A stretch of 51,718 nucleotides of DNA from Variovorax boronicumulans NBRC 103145 (GTDB lineage Bacteria > Pseudomonadota > Gammaproteobacteria > Burkholderiales > Burkholderiaceae_C): positions 1 to 51,718 of the forward strand of contig NZ_BCUS01000039.1 in assembly GCF_001591345.1 (NCBI RefSeq). Direction: 5' to 3'. The stretch's first letter is position 1; the number at the start of each line of letters is the position of its first letter. Shown here piece after piece: positions 43,588-51,718 of this stretch. The translations under genes were made by a program, and so were the position numbers. A model generated the notes under the pieces. It was not told the origin of the DNA. It saw only the letters and a program-made list of their open reading frames with translations, and did not search any database.

Positions 43588-46500
43588 ATGGAAGCTGTTT
43601 ACAAGTCTGGTGGCGCGTCATCCCGCAAAGCGACGGCGGAAGCCCCTCTGGTTCTGGATCGCCCGTCGATCGTCACGCTGAAGATCGCGCCCGAGAGCGT
43701 GCTCAAGTTCGAGCGCCGCGGCGACGACCTCGTGCTCGTGCTGCGCGACGGCCAGGAAGTCGCCGTGCGCGGCTTCTTCGCCGAGTACCCCGACGCCGGC
43801 CGCAACGACCTCGTGCTCGAAGACGGCGCCGGCGTGCAGTGGTGGGGCCAGTACACCGCGCCCTGGAAAGACTTCCACTTCACCGAGATCGAATGGAACG
43901 ACGCCGGCGGCGCCTTGCTGTCCGACGGCGTGCCGGGCTGGTTGCTGGGCGCGCTCGGCGTGCTGGGCGTCGGTGCCGCCGCGAGCGGTGGTGGCGGCGG
44001 CGGCGGTGGCCCGGCCTTCATCCCGCCGTTGCTTCCCGCGCAGAACCGCGGCCCCGAAGGCAAGGCCGACCCTGTCGTCACCGATCAGGACAAGCCCGTG
44101 ACCGGGCAAGTGCAGGCGACCGACCCGGACCGTGACACGCTGACTTACACCGTCGCCAAGGGCCCCGAGCACGGCACCGTCACCGTCGATCCGACCACGG
44201 GCCAGTTCGTCTACACGCCCAAGCCCGGCTATGAAGGGCCCGACAGCTTCGAGGTGACCGTCAGCGACGGCAAGGGCGGCACCACCACCGTCACGGTGCC
44301 CGTGACCGTCTCGCCCGTGAACGACGCGCCCACCGCGCCCGACTACACCGAGACCACGACCGAAGACACGCCCGTGAGCGGCCGCGTGACCGGCAGCGAC
44401 ATCGACAGCGGCGACACGCTGACCTACACGAAGGGCAGCGACCCGGCGCACGGCACGGTCACGGTCAACCCGGACGGCACGTACACCTACACGCCGAACC
44501 CGAACTTCAACGGCACCGATACGTTCACTGTCACAGTGAGCGATGGCCATGGCGGTACGACGACCAGCACGGTGACGGTGACGGTCGATCCGGTGAACGA
44601 TGCGCCGACGGCGCCCAACTACACCGAGACCACGAACGAAGACACGCCGGTCAGCGGCAAGGTGGTTGGCAGTGACGTGGACGGCGACACGCTCACGTAC
44701 GTGAAGGGCAGCGACCCTGCACATGGCACCGTCACGGTCAACGCGGACGGCACCTACACCTACACCCCGGGTGCCAACTTCCACGGTACGGACAGCTTCA
44801 CCGTGACGGTGAGCGACGGCCACGGCGGCACGACCACCAGCACGGTGAACGTGACCATCAACCCGGTCAACGACGCGCCGACGGCGCCCAACTACAACCA
44901 GACCACGAACGAAGACACGCCGGTCAGCGGCCAGGTCGTTGGCAGCGACGTCGATGGCGACGCGCTGACCTATACCAAGGGCAGCGATCCAGCGCACGGC
45001 ACCGTCACGGTCAATCCCGACGGCACCTACACCTACGTCCCTGGAGCCAATTTCAACGGTACCGACAGCTTCACGGTGACGGTGAGCGACGGCAACGGTG
45101 GCACGACGACCAGCACCATCACGGTCACCGTCGACCCGGTGAACGACGCCCCCACGGTGCCTAACTACGCTCAGACCACGGACGAAGACACACCCGTCAG
45201 CGGTCAAGTGGTTGGCAGCGACGTCGATGGCGACACGCTGACCTACGTGAAGGGCAGCGACCCCGCGAACGGCACGGTCACGGTCAACGCGGACGGCACC
45301 TATACCTACACCCCGAACGCCAACTTCAACGGCACCGACAGCTTCACCGTCACGGTCAGCGACGGCCACGGCGGCACGACGACCAGCACCGTTACCGTGA
45401 CGATCGACCCGGTCAACGACGCCCCCACGGCACCCAACTACACCCAGACCACGAACGAAGACACACCGGTCAACGGCAAGGTGACGGGCACTGACGTGGA
45501 CGGCGATGCGCTGACCTACACGAAGGGCAGCAACCCCTCGAATGGCTCGGTGGTCGTCAACCCCGACGGCACCTACACGTACACGCCGAACCCGAACTTC
45601 AACGGCACCGATACGTTCACCGTCACGGTCAGTGACGGCCATGGCGGTACGACGACCAGCACCATCACGGTCACCGTCGACCCGGTCAACGACGCCCCCA
45701 CGGCGCCCAACTACAACCAGACCACGAACGAGGACACGCCTGTCAACGGCAAGGTCATCGGCAGCGACGTCGACGGTGACGCGTTGACCTACACCAAGGG
45801 CAGCAATCCTTCGAACGGCTCTGTCACGGTCAATCCGGATGGCACGTACACGTACACGCCGAACCCGGACTTCCATGGGGCGGACAGCTTCACGGTAACG
45901 GTGAGCGATGGTCACGGCGGTACGACGACGAGCACGGTGACCGTGACGGTCGATCCGGTGAACGATGCGCCGACGGCGCCGAACTACACCGAGACAACGA
46001 GCGAAGACACGCCGGTCAGCGGGAAGGTGATCGGCAGCGATATCGATGGTGATGCGCTGACGTACACGAAGGGCAGCGATCCGGCGCACGGCACGGTCAC
46101 GGTCAATGCCGACGGCACATACACGTACACCCCCAGTACCAACTTCAACGGCACCGACAGCTTCACCGTCATCGTCGACGACGGCCACGGCGGCACGACC
46201 ACCAGCACTGTGAACGTGACTGTCACCGCGGTGAACGATGCGCCGACGGCGCCGAACTACACCGAGACAACGAGCGAAGACACGCCGGTCAGCGGGAAGG
46301 TGATCGGCAGCGACGTCGATGGCGATGCACTGACCTACGTGAAGGGCAGCGATCCATCGCACGGCACGGTGACGGTCAACGCCGATGGCACCTACACCTA
46401 CACCCCCGGCGCGAATTTCAACGGCACCGACAGCTTCACGGTCACCGTCAACGACGGCCACGGCGGCACCACCACCAGCACGGTGAACGTGACCATCAAC

Positions 46501-49500
46501 CCGGTCAACGACGCTCCGACGGCGCCCAACTACAACCAGACCACGGCCGAAGACACACCCGTCAGCGGCCAGGTCGTTGGCAGCGACGTCGATGGCGACA
46601 CGCTGACCTACGTGAAGGGCAGCGATCCAGCGCACGGCACGGTCACGGTCAACGCCGATGGCACGTACACCTACGTCCCTGGTGCCAACTTCCACGGCAC
46701 CGACAGCTTCACCGTCACGGTGAGCGACGGCCATGGCGGCACCACCACCAGCACGGTGAACGTGACCATCAATCCGGTCAACGACGCACCGACGGCGCCC
46801 AACTACAACAAGACCACGAACGAAGACACGCCGGTCAACGGCCAGGTCGTCGGCAGCGACGTCGACGGCGATGCACTGACGTACGTGAAGGGTAGCGACC
46901 CCGCGAACGGCACGGTGACGGTCAACGCGGACGGCACCTATACCTACACCCCGAATGCCAACTTCAACGGCACCGACACGTTCACCGTCACGGTGAGCGA
47001 TGGCCATGGCGGCACGACGACCAGCACCATCACGGTCACGATCGATCCGGTCAACGATGCACCGACAGTCCCCAACTACACCGAGACCACGAACGAAGAC
47101 ACGCCCGTCAACGGCCAGGTCGTCGGCAGCGACGTCGACGGCGACACGCTGACCTACACCAAGGGCAGCGATCCGGCGCATGGCGCGGTCACGGTCAATG
47201 CCGACGGCACGTACACCTACGTCCCTGACGCCAACTTCAACGGCACCGACACGTTCACCGTCACCGTGAGCGACGGCCATGGCGGCACGACGACCAGCAC
47301 CATCACGGTCACCGTCGACCCGGTGAACGACGCCCCCACGGTGCCCAACTACACCGAGACCACGAACGAAGACACGCCGGTCAGCGGTCAGGTCGTCGGC
47401 AGCGACGTCGACGGCGATACGTTGACCTACACGAAGGGCAGTGATCCCGCGCACGGCACGGTGACGGTCAACGCGGATGGCACCTACACCTACGTTCCCG
47501 GCGCGAACTTCAACGGCACCGACAGCTTCACGGTGACGGTGAGCGATGGCCACGGTGGTACGACCACCAGCACGGTGAACGTGACCGTCAACCCGGTCAA
47601 CGATGCACCGACGGTGCCCAACTACACCGAGACCACGAACGAAGACACGCCCGTCAACGGCCAGGTCGTCGGCAGTGACGTGGATGGCGACACGCTGACC
47701 TACACCAAAGGCAGCGATCCGGCGCATGGCACGGTCACGGTCAACGCGGACGGCTCCTACACCTACACCCCGAAGCCCAACTTCAACGGCACCGACAGCT
47801 TCACCGTCACCGTGAGCGACGGCCACGGCGGCACGACCACCAGCACGGTGACCGTGACCATCGACCCCGTCAACGACGCCCCCGTGTTCGTCGACGGCGG
47901 CGGCACGCCGGTCGACACGGCCACTGGCTACGTCTTCGGCTACGACGAGAACCGCCCCGCAGGCACCGTGCTCGGCACGGTCCACGCCACCGACATCGAC
48001 AGCGCGAATGTCACCTACAGCATCCTCTCGGGCAACGACCAGGGCTACTTCGCCATCGACCCGGTCACGGGCGCGATCAGCCTCACGCCGGCAGGCGCAG
48101 CAGCCTTCGTCAACGACTACGAAGCAGGCGCCAACGCGCACGCGCTGGTGATCGGTGCGACCGATGGCACGGCCACGACCACCATTCCCGTCACGCTCAA
48201 CGAGCAGAACATCAACGACGCACCGACGGTGCCCGACTACGCCAAGACCACGGACGAAGACACGCCCGTCAGCGGCAGCGTGGTCGGCAGCGACGTCGAC
48301 GGCGACACGCTGACGTACGCCAAGGGCAGCGACCCATCGCACGGCACGGTCACCGTCAACGCCGACGGCACCTACACGTACACGCCCAGCGCCGACTTCA
48401 ACGGCACCGACAGCTTCACCGTCACGGTGAGCGACGGCCACGGCGGCACGACGACCAGCACCGTCACCGTGACCATCAACCCCGTCAACGACGCCCCGGT
48501 GTTCGTCGACGGCGGCGGCACGCCGGTGGACAGCGCCACCGGCTACGTCTTCGGCTACGACGAGAACCGCACTGCGGGCACCGTGCTCGGCACGGTCCGC
48601 GCCACCGACATCGACAGCGCAACCGTCACCTACAGCATTCTCTCGGGCAACGACAACGGCTACTTCGCCATCGATCCGGCCACCGGCGCGATCAGCCTCA
48701 CGGCGGCAGGCGCAGCGGCCTTCGTCAACGACTACGAAGCAGGCGCCAACGCGCACGCGCTGGTGGTCGGTGCGAGCGACGGCACCGTCACGACAAACAT
48801 CCCCGTCACGCTCAACGAGCAGAACGTCAACGAGGCGCCAGAGGCTCCCGACGACACCAAGACCACGGACGAAGACACGCCGGTCAGCGGCCAGATCGTC
48901 GGCAGCGACGTCGACGGCGACACGCTCACCTACGTGAAGGGCAGCAACCCGTCGAACGGCACGGTGACGGTGAACCCCAACGGCACCTACACCTACGTTC
49001 CCAATGCCAACTTCAACGGCACCGACAGCTTTACCGTCACGGTGAGTGACGGCCACGGCGGCACGACCACCAGCACGGTGACCGTGACCGTCAACCCGGT
49101 GAACGACCCGCCGACGGCCACGGCGACCGACGCCGGCATCGTCTCCGAAGGCAGCCTGCCCGGCGGCATTGCTGCGGTGGGCGAGCCGTCGGTGCAATCG
49201 ACCGGCAAGATCTCCATCGCGGACCCCGACAGCCTGGCGGGCGACCTGTCGGTGTCGCTCAGCGGCCCGACCGGCGTCACCTCCGGCGGCCAGCCGGTGT
49301 CGTGGACCTGGGACGCGGGCACGCACACGCTCACGGGCAGCGTCACCGTCGACGGCGTCACCACCCAGGTGATGACCGTGGCCGTGGGCAACGTCACCGC
49401 CGCGGGCGCGGGCCTGTTCGAGGCGGGCTACACCGTCACGCTGAAGGCGCCGATCGACCACCCGGCGGGCAGCGGCGAGGGCGTGTCGAACCTGCAATTC

Positions 49501-50967
49501 CAGGCGCATGTGACAGACGGCCAGATCGCTGCTGCGCCGGTGAGCTTCGACGTGCCCGTCAAGGACGATGCGCCGGTGCTCGTGAACGGCGAGCAGTCCG
49601 TCGACGTGGCGCCGATCAACACGAACCTGATGGTGATCCTGGACCTTTCCGGGAGCATGAACGAGGAAACGCCGACGCGGCTCTCCCGTGCGAAGGCGGC
49701 CGTCCAGAACCTGATCGACGGCTACGACCTGTACGGCGAAGTCCGGGTGCAGCTTGTCACCTTCAGCACGACCGGGCAGGCGCAGCAGGCCTGGATGACG
49801 GCGGCCGAGGCCAAGGCGTTGGTGCAGACCCTGCTGCACGGGGGCAGCACCAACTACGACGCGGCCCTGGCTACGGCGATGAGCGGTTTCTCGGCCGGAG
49901 GCAAGCTGCAGGGGGCCCAGAACGTGTCTTACTTCCTCACGGACGGCGAGCCGACGCGGGGCGATGGCGACACAGGGCAGTTGTCGAACAGCAGCAGCAG
50001 CGGTTCGGCCGACTACGGTATCCAGGCGGCGGAAGAAGCGATCTGGAAGACCTTCCTCACCAACAACAAGATCAACTCGTTCGCACTGGGTCTCGGGTCC
50101 GACCTCTTGCCCGCGGCGCAGGGCATCATCGACCCCATCGCCTACAACGGCAACACCGGCACGAACACCAACGGCAAGATCGTCACCGACACGAGCCAGC
50201 TGAACGACATGCTGCAAGGCACGATCAGCGTGCCGCCCACCGTCAGCAACCTGCTGACCGGCGGCCTCGGCGGTTCGTCGGGCTTCGGTGCCGACGGCGG
50301 CCATGTGTCCACGCTGACCATCGACGGCACCATCTACGCCTTCGACAGCAGCACGGGCCTGATGACGAAGACCGGCCCCGCCACCAGCAGCGACTACAGC
50401 TACAACCAGGCGACGCACCAGGTCACCATTGCCACCGACAAGGGCGGCAAGCTGGTGGTGGACTTCGACACGGGCGAGTTCAGCTACCAGGTGGCACCGC
50501 GCACCACCACCTCGCACAACTACGACGAGACGCTCAGCTACCAGGTGGTCGACCGCGACGGCGATGCGAGCAACGTGGCCACGCAGACGCTGCACGTCAA
50601 CTACACGCCTGCAGCGGGGGCGGCAGCGCTCTTCAGCTCGGCCGACTCGCTGGGCCTGGCCGGCGTCGACGAAGTCACGGTGTCGATCGAGCAGCAACAG
50701 CAACCGCACGATGCGCCGCATTTCCCCTTCGGCGACGGTCCGGCATGGGGCGGGCTGCAGCTGTCCGACATGCTGCAGGGCTTCGGCGCTGCCGAGTCGC
50801 TGCATGCACTGCTGCAGGCGGCGTTCCCGCCGGCCTTCGGGGGCGCGCAGGCGTCTCCCACGGTGCTGTCGCTGGCGTCGTCGGCCGATTCGCTCGCGGC
50901 CTACGCACCGCCCGTGGCCCCTTCGCTCGACGACGAGCTTCACATGGGCCTCGCGCTTCACCACTGA
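43588..50967 (+). CDS. Giant BapA-like type-I-secreted adhesin with 91-residue repeats and vWA domain
   Basis: 2,459 residues; start chosen at ATG 43588 for its AAGGAG ribosome-binding site. Order: a BapA-prefix-like N-terminal domain (1-115), a hydrophobic stretch and glycine run (118-141), one divergent repeat, 13 tandem copies of a 91-residue Ig/VCBS-like repeat (ending TVSDGHGGTTTST), a cadherin-like module, repeat 14, a second cadherin-like module, repeat 15, a T1SS-143-like segment, a von Willebrand A domain with MIDAS DLSGS (from Asp2022) and FLTDGEP, and a C-terminal region with FDTGEFSYQV and a hydrophobic tail. No RTX nonapeptides are visible. It probably mediates surface attachment and biofilm formation. 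A TolC-type export gene follows. Confidence 0.93.
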   Translation: MEAVYKSGGASSRKATAEAPLVLDRPSIVTLKIAPESVLKFERRGDDLVLVLRDGQEVAVRGFFAEYPDAGRNDLVLEDGAGVQWWGQYTAPWKDFHFTEIEWNDAGGALLSDGVPGWLLGALGVLGVGAAASGGGGGGGGPAFIPPLLPAQNRGPEGKADPVVTDQDKPVTGQVQATDPDRDTLTYTVAKGPEHGTVTVDPTTGQFVYTPKPGYEGPDSFEVTVSDGKGGTTTVTVPVTVSPVNDAPTAPDYTETTTEDTPVSGRVTGSDIDSGDTLTYTKGSDPAHGTVTVNPDGTYTYTPNPNFNGTDTFTVTVSDGHGGTTTSTVTVTVDPVNDAPTAPNYTETTNEDTPVSGKVVGSDVDGDTLTYVKGSDPAHGTVTVNADGTYTYTPGANFHGTDSFTVTVSDGHGGTTTSTVNVTINPVNDAPTAPNYNQTTNEDTPVSGQVVGSDVDGDALTYTKGSDPAHGTVTVNPDGTYTYVPGANFNGTDSFTVTVSDGNGGTTTSTITVTVDPVNDAPTVPNYAQTTDEDTPVSGQVVGSDVDGDTLTYVKGSDPANGTVTVNADGTYTYTPNANFNGTDSFTVTVSDGHGGTTTSTVTVTIDPVNDAPTAPNYTQTTNEDTPVNGKVTGTDVDGDALTYTKGSNPSNGSVVVNPDGTYTYTPNPNFNGTDTFTVTVSDGHGGTTTSTITVTVDPVNDAPTAPNYNQTTNEDTPVNGKVIGSDVDGDALTYTKGSNPSNGSVTVNPDGTYTYTPNPDFHGADSFTVTVSDGHGGTTTSTVTVTVDPVNDAPTAPNYTETTSEDTPVSGKVIGSDIDGDALTYTKGSDPAHGTVTVNADGTYTYTPSTNFNGTDSFTVIVDDGHGGTTTSTVNVTVTAVNDAPTAPNYTETTSEDTPVSGKVIGSDVDGDALTYVKGSDPSHGTVTVNADGTYTYTPGANFNGTDSFTVTVNDGHGGTTTSTVNVTINPVNDAPTAPNYNQTTAEDTPVSGQVVGSDVDGDTLTYVKGSDPAHGTVTVNADGTYTYVPGANFHGTDSFTVTVSDGHGGTTTSTVNVTINPVNDAPTAPNYNKTTNEDTPVNGQVVGSDVDGDALTYVKGSDPANGTVTVNADGTYTYTPNANFNGTDTFTVTVSDGHGGTTTSTITVTIDPVNDAPTVPNYTETTNEDTPVNGQVVGSDVDGDTLTYTKGSDPAHGAVTVNADGTYTYVPDANFNGTDTFTVTVSDGHGGTTTSTITVTVDPVNDAPTVPNYTETTNEDTPVSGQVVGSDVDGDTLTYTKGSDPAHGTVTVNADGTYTYVPGANFNGTDSFTVTVSDGHGGTTTSTVNVTVNPVNDAPTVPNYTETTNEDTPVNGQVVGSDVDGDTLTYTKGSDPAHGTVTVNADGSYTYTPKPNFNGTDSFTVTVSDGHGGTTTSTVTVTIDPVNDAPVFVDGGGTPVDTATGYVFGYDENRPAGTVLGTVHATDIDSANVTYSILSGNDQGYFAIDPVTGAISLTPAGAAAFVNDYEAGANAHALVIGATDGTATTTIPVTLNEQNINDAPTVPDYAKTTDEDTPVSGSVVGSDVDGDTLTYAKGSDPSHGTVTVNADGTYTYTPSADFNGTDSFTVTVSDGHGGTTTSTVTVTINPVNDAPVFVDGGGTPVDSATGYVFGYDENRTAGTVLGTVRATDIDSATVTYSILSGNDNGYFAIDPATGAISLTAAGAAAFVNDYEAGANAHALVVGASDGTVTTNIPVTLNEQNVNEAPEAPDDTKTTDEDTPVSGQIVGSDVDGDTLTYVKGSNPSNGTVTVNPNGTYTYVPNANFNGTDSFTVTVSDGHGGTTTSTVTVTVNPVNDPPTATATDAGIVSEGSLPGGIAAVGEPSVQSTGKISIADPDSLAGDLSVSLSGPTGVTSGGQPVSWTWDAGTHTLTGSVTVDGVTTQVMTVAVGNVTAAGAGLFEAGYTVTLKAPIDHPAGSGEGVSNLQFQAHVTDGQIAAAPVSFDVPVKDDAPVLVNGEQSVDVAPINTNLMVILDLSGSMNEETPTRLSRAKAAVQNLIDGYDLYGEVRVQLVTFSTTGQAQQAWMTAAEAKALVQTLLHGGSTNYDAALATAMSGFSAGGKLQGAQNVSYFLTDGEPTRGDGDTGQLSNSSSSGSADYGIQAAEEAIWKTFLTNNKINSFALGLGSDLLPAAQGIIDPIAYNGNTGTNTNGKIVTDTSQLNDMLQGTISVPPTVSNLLTGGLGGSSGFGADGGHVSTLTIDGTIYAFDSSTGLMTKTGPATSSDYSYNQATHQVTIATDKGGKLVVDFDTGEFSYQVAPRTTTSHNYDETLSYQVVDRDGDASNVATQTLHVNYTPAAGAAALFSSADSLGLAGVDEVTVSIEQQQQPHDAPHFPFGDGPAWGGLQLSDMLQGFGAAESLHALLQAAFPPAFGGAQASPTVLSLASSADSLAAYAPPVAPSLDDELHMGLALHH
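44317..47868 (+). repeat. 13 tandem 273-bp repeats in the adhesin gene
   Basis: Units start at 44317 (276 bp, one extra Ser codon), then every 273 bp from 44593 to 47596: 44593, 44866, 45139, 45412, 45685, 45958, 46231, 46504, 46777, 47050, 47323 and 47596. Each begins VNDAPT and ends with a TSTxxVTxxP strand. Units 7 and 8 share long identical DNA including rare choices (ACAACGAGC), and 11 and 13 are near-identical, indicating recent duplication or gene conversion. Copy number is likely to vary between strains and is a point where assemblies may collapse. Confidence 0.95.
47869..49098 (+). repeat. Two cadherin-like modules alternating with repeats 14 and 15
   Basis: A 342-bp module (47869-48210), a 273-bp repeat (48211-48483), a second 342-bp module (48484-48825) and a last 273-bp repeat (48826-49098). 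The two modules differ at few residues (VFVDGGGTPVD, GYVFGYDENR, ATDIDS, NDYEAGANAHALV), so the pair of 615-bp blocks arose by duplication. DxDS/DENR-type acidic residues suggest calcium binding as in cadherins. Confidence 0.9.
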
Positions 50968-50976
50968 CCGACCGGT

Positions 50977-51004
50977 GTGCCGGCGCCGCTTGCGGCGTCG
51001 GCAC
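50977..51004. terminator. 12-bp-stem hairpin between adhesin and TolC-family gene
   Basis: GTGCCGGCGCCGC and GCGGCGTCGGCAC pair around a minimal loop, with one G-T wobble. It lies nine bases after the adhesin stop and 24 before the next start. There is no U-run, so it may be a partial terminator or a stabiliser that sets unequal expression of adhesin and exporter. Confidence 0.5.
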
Positions 51005-51028
51005 CTGGTGGTCTGCACGTCTTCACGC

Positions 51029-51718
51029 ATGCTTGCTTCCCGTCATCTTTCGTCTGCTGTCGCGGGCCTTTTCTTCCTGTTCGCCGGATCGGCGGCGCTT
51101 GCGCAAGCGAGCACCGCCGCCCCGCTGGGCATGGCCGAGGCCGTGCGCCTGGCCGCCACCTCGCACCCGACCGTGCGCAACGCCGTCGGCCAGGCACTGC
51201 AGGCGGGCGAGGGCATTGCGGCCGCGCGCTCGGGCTACTACCCGCAGGTCAGCGCCGGTGTCAGCGCGCGCACGGGCAACCGCCAGCTCCAAGCCGACGG
51301 TCGCCGCCAGGTGCACCAGGCCTCGCTGTCGGTGACCCAGCTGCTGTACGACTTCGGCAAGGTGTCGAGTGCCGTGAGCGAGGCCGAAGCCTCGGCCACG
51401 GCCGCGCGCGCCAAGCTGCTCGTGGCGGTCGACGACGTGGTGCGCGACACCGCGCAGGCATGGATCGAAGTGCATCGCCAGCAGGCGCTCGGCGAAATCG
51501 CGCAGGCCCAGGTGAAGGGCGTGCAGTCGCTGGCGGGCCTCGTGGGCGAGCGCCAGGCCAAGGGCGCCACCAGCCAGTCCGACGTGGCACAGGCGCAGTC
51601 GCGCCTGGAGGCCGCGCGCGCCCAGCAACTCAACACCGCGTCGCAGGCCGAGCGCTGGCGCCTGAACCTCATGCACCTGACCCAGGGCCGCGCGCCGGCC
51701 GACATCGCCGGCGAAGCG
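51029..51718 (+). CDS. TolC-family outer membrane protein of a type I secretion system, 3' truncated
   Basis: The first 230 residues are visible and the frame runs off the window. A signal peptide (about residues 1-26, AVAGLFFLFAGSAALAQA) precedes an OEP repeat: LGMAEAVRLAATSHPTVRNAVGQALQAGEGIAAARSGYYPQVSAG, then VTQLLYDFGKVSSAVSEAEASATAARAKLLVAVDDVVRDTAQAWIEVHRQQ, the pattern of LapE/AggA-type channels. It follows the adhesin by 61 bases and is the likely export channel for it; an ABC transporter and membrane-fusion gene would be expected next. Confidence 0.93.
   Translation, partial: MLASRHLSSAVAGLFFLFAGSAALAQASTAAPLGMAEAVRLAATSHPTVRNAVGQALQAGEGIAAARSGYYPQVSAGVSARTGNRQLQADGRRQVHQASLSVTQLLYDFGKVSSAVSEAEASATAARAKLLVAVDDVVRDTAQAWIEVHRQQALGEIAQAQVKGVQSLAGLVGERQAKGATSQSDVAQAQSRLEAARAQQLNTASQAERWRLNLMHLTQGRAPADIAGEA

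Noticed and set aside
43588..44020. LapA-type retention module with a LapG cleavage site at the adhesin N-terminus
   Set aside because: There is no TAAG or PAAG motif; the segment is GVGAAASGG, and the N-terminal domain resembles the BapA prefix.
44317..49098. Regular repeat array considered as CRISPR
   Set aside because: The period is 273 bp, the units are coding without spacers, and no cas genes are present.
43618..51030. Open frame of about 2,470 codons on the minus strand, antisense to the adhesin gene
   Set aside because: It is a shadow of the high-GC repetitive coding sequence: the product is Arg/Val/Gly/Asp-rich with no domains, no ribosome-binding site, and repeats every 273 bp like the sense gene.

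Overview
The window is high-GC DNA with tightly packed genes, short Shine-Dalgarno-type leaders and gene families typical of a soil or plant-associated betaproteobacterium. The content (a Bug-type solute receptor, IclR/GntR/RpiR/TetR regulators, an MdtABC-NodT pump, a self-sufficient P450, and a dispersed 'CTTCGCT'-rich structured repeat) fits Comamonadaceae, most likely Variovorax or a close relative. That placement is inference; there is no rRNA here to confirm it.

Layout. 1-10064: a tripartite RND efflux operon (mdtA, truncated by the window edge, then mdtB, mdtC and a NodT-family outer membrane lipoprotein). It is split between mdtB and mdtC by a 670-bp structured inverted-repeat element. 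10196-14143: a small SPW-repeat membrane protein divergent from a TetR regulator, followed by an isoquinoline-oxidoreductase-like molybdoenzyme (large subunit, then [2Fe-2S] subunit). 14308-19917: a GntR regulator, then an RpiR regulator divergent from a class-III aminotransferase, a glutamate/aspartate-type binding protein and an Asp/Glu-racemase-like protein, then an unrecognised one-TM protein. 20100-25744: uppP, then an IclR regulator divergent from a Bug receptor plus a CYP116B-type P450-reductase-ferredoxin fusion, then azurin. 25737-28291: a 7TMR-DISM histidine kinase with a NarL-type response regulator. 28405-31604: an ECF42-type sigma factor with its DGPF/YCII partner, an SDR protein with a degenerate active site, and a divergent MOSC protein. 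31612-38117: mutS, an Anbu-type proteasome homologue and an alpha/beta hydrolase on the minus strand; two small unknown genes and corA on the plus strand. 38251-39692: a siderophore-interacting reductase with a His-rich PadR regulator (NfeF/NfeR-like). 39811-42966: a second 7TMR-DISM kinase with an AraC-type response regulator. 43588-51718: a 2,459-residue type-I-secreted BapA-like adhesin with 15 near-identical 91-residue repeats and a vWA domain, then the start of a TolC-family export protein.

The most unusual signal is compositional. For about 1 kb left and 0.55 kb right of the inverted-repeat element, the third codon positions of mdtB and mdtC depart from genome habit in opposite, strand-mirrored ways: G/T on the left, A/C on the right. 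This is the pattern expected if the single-stranded 3' tails of a recurrent double-strand break at the repeat had suffered C-to-T change. I know of no description of such a footprint. Many divergent promoters also carry clear palindromes or direct repeats, so several local regulatory circuits can be proposed from sequence alone.
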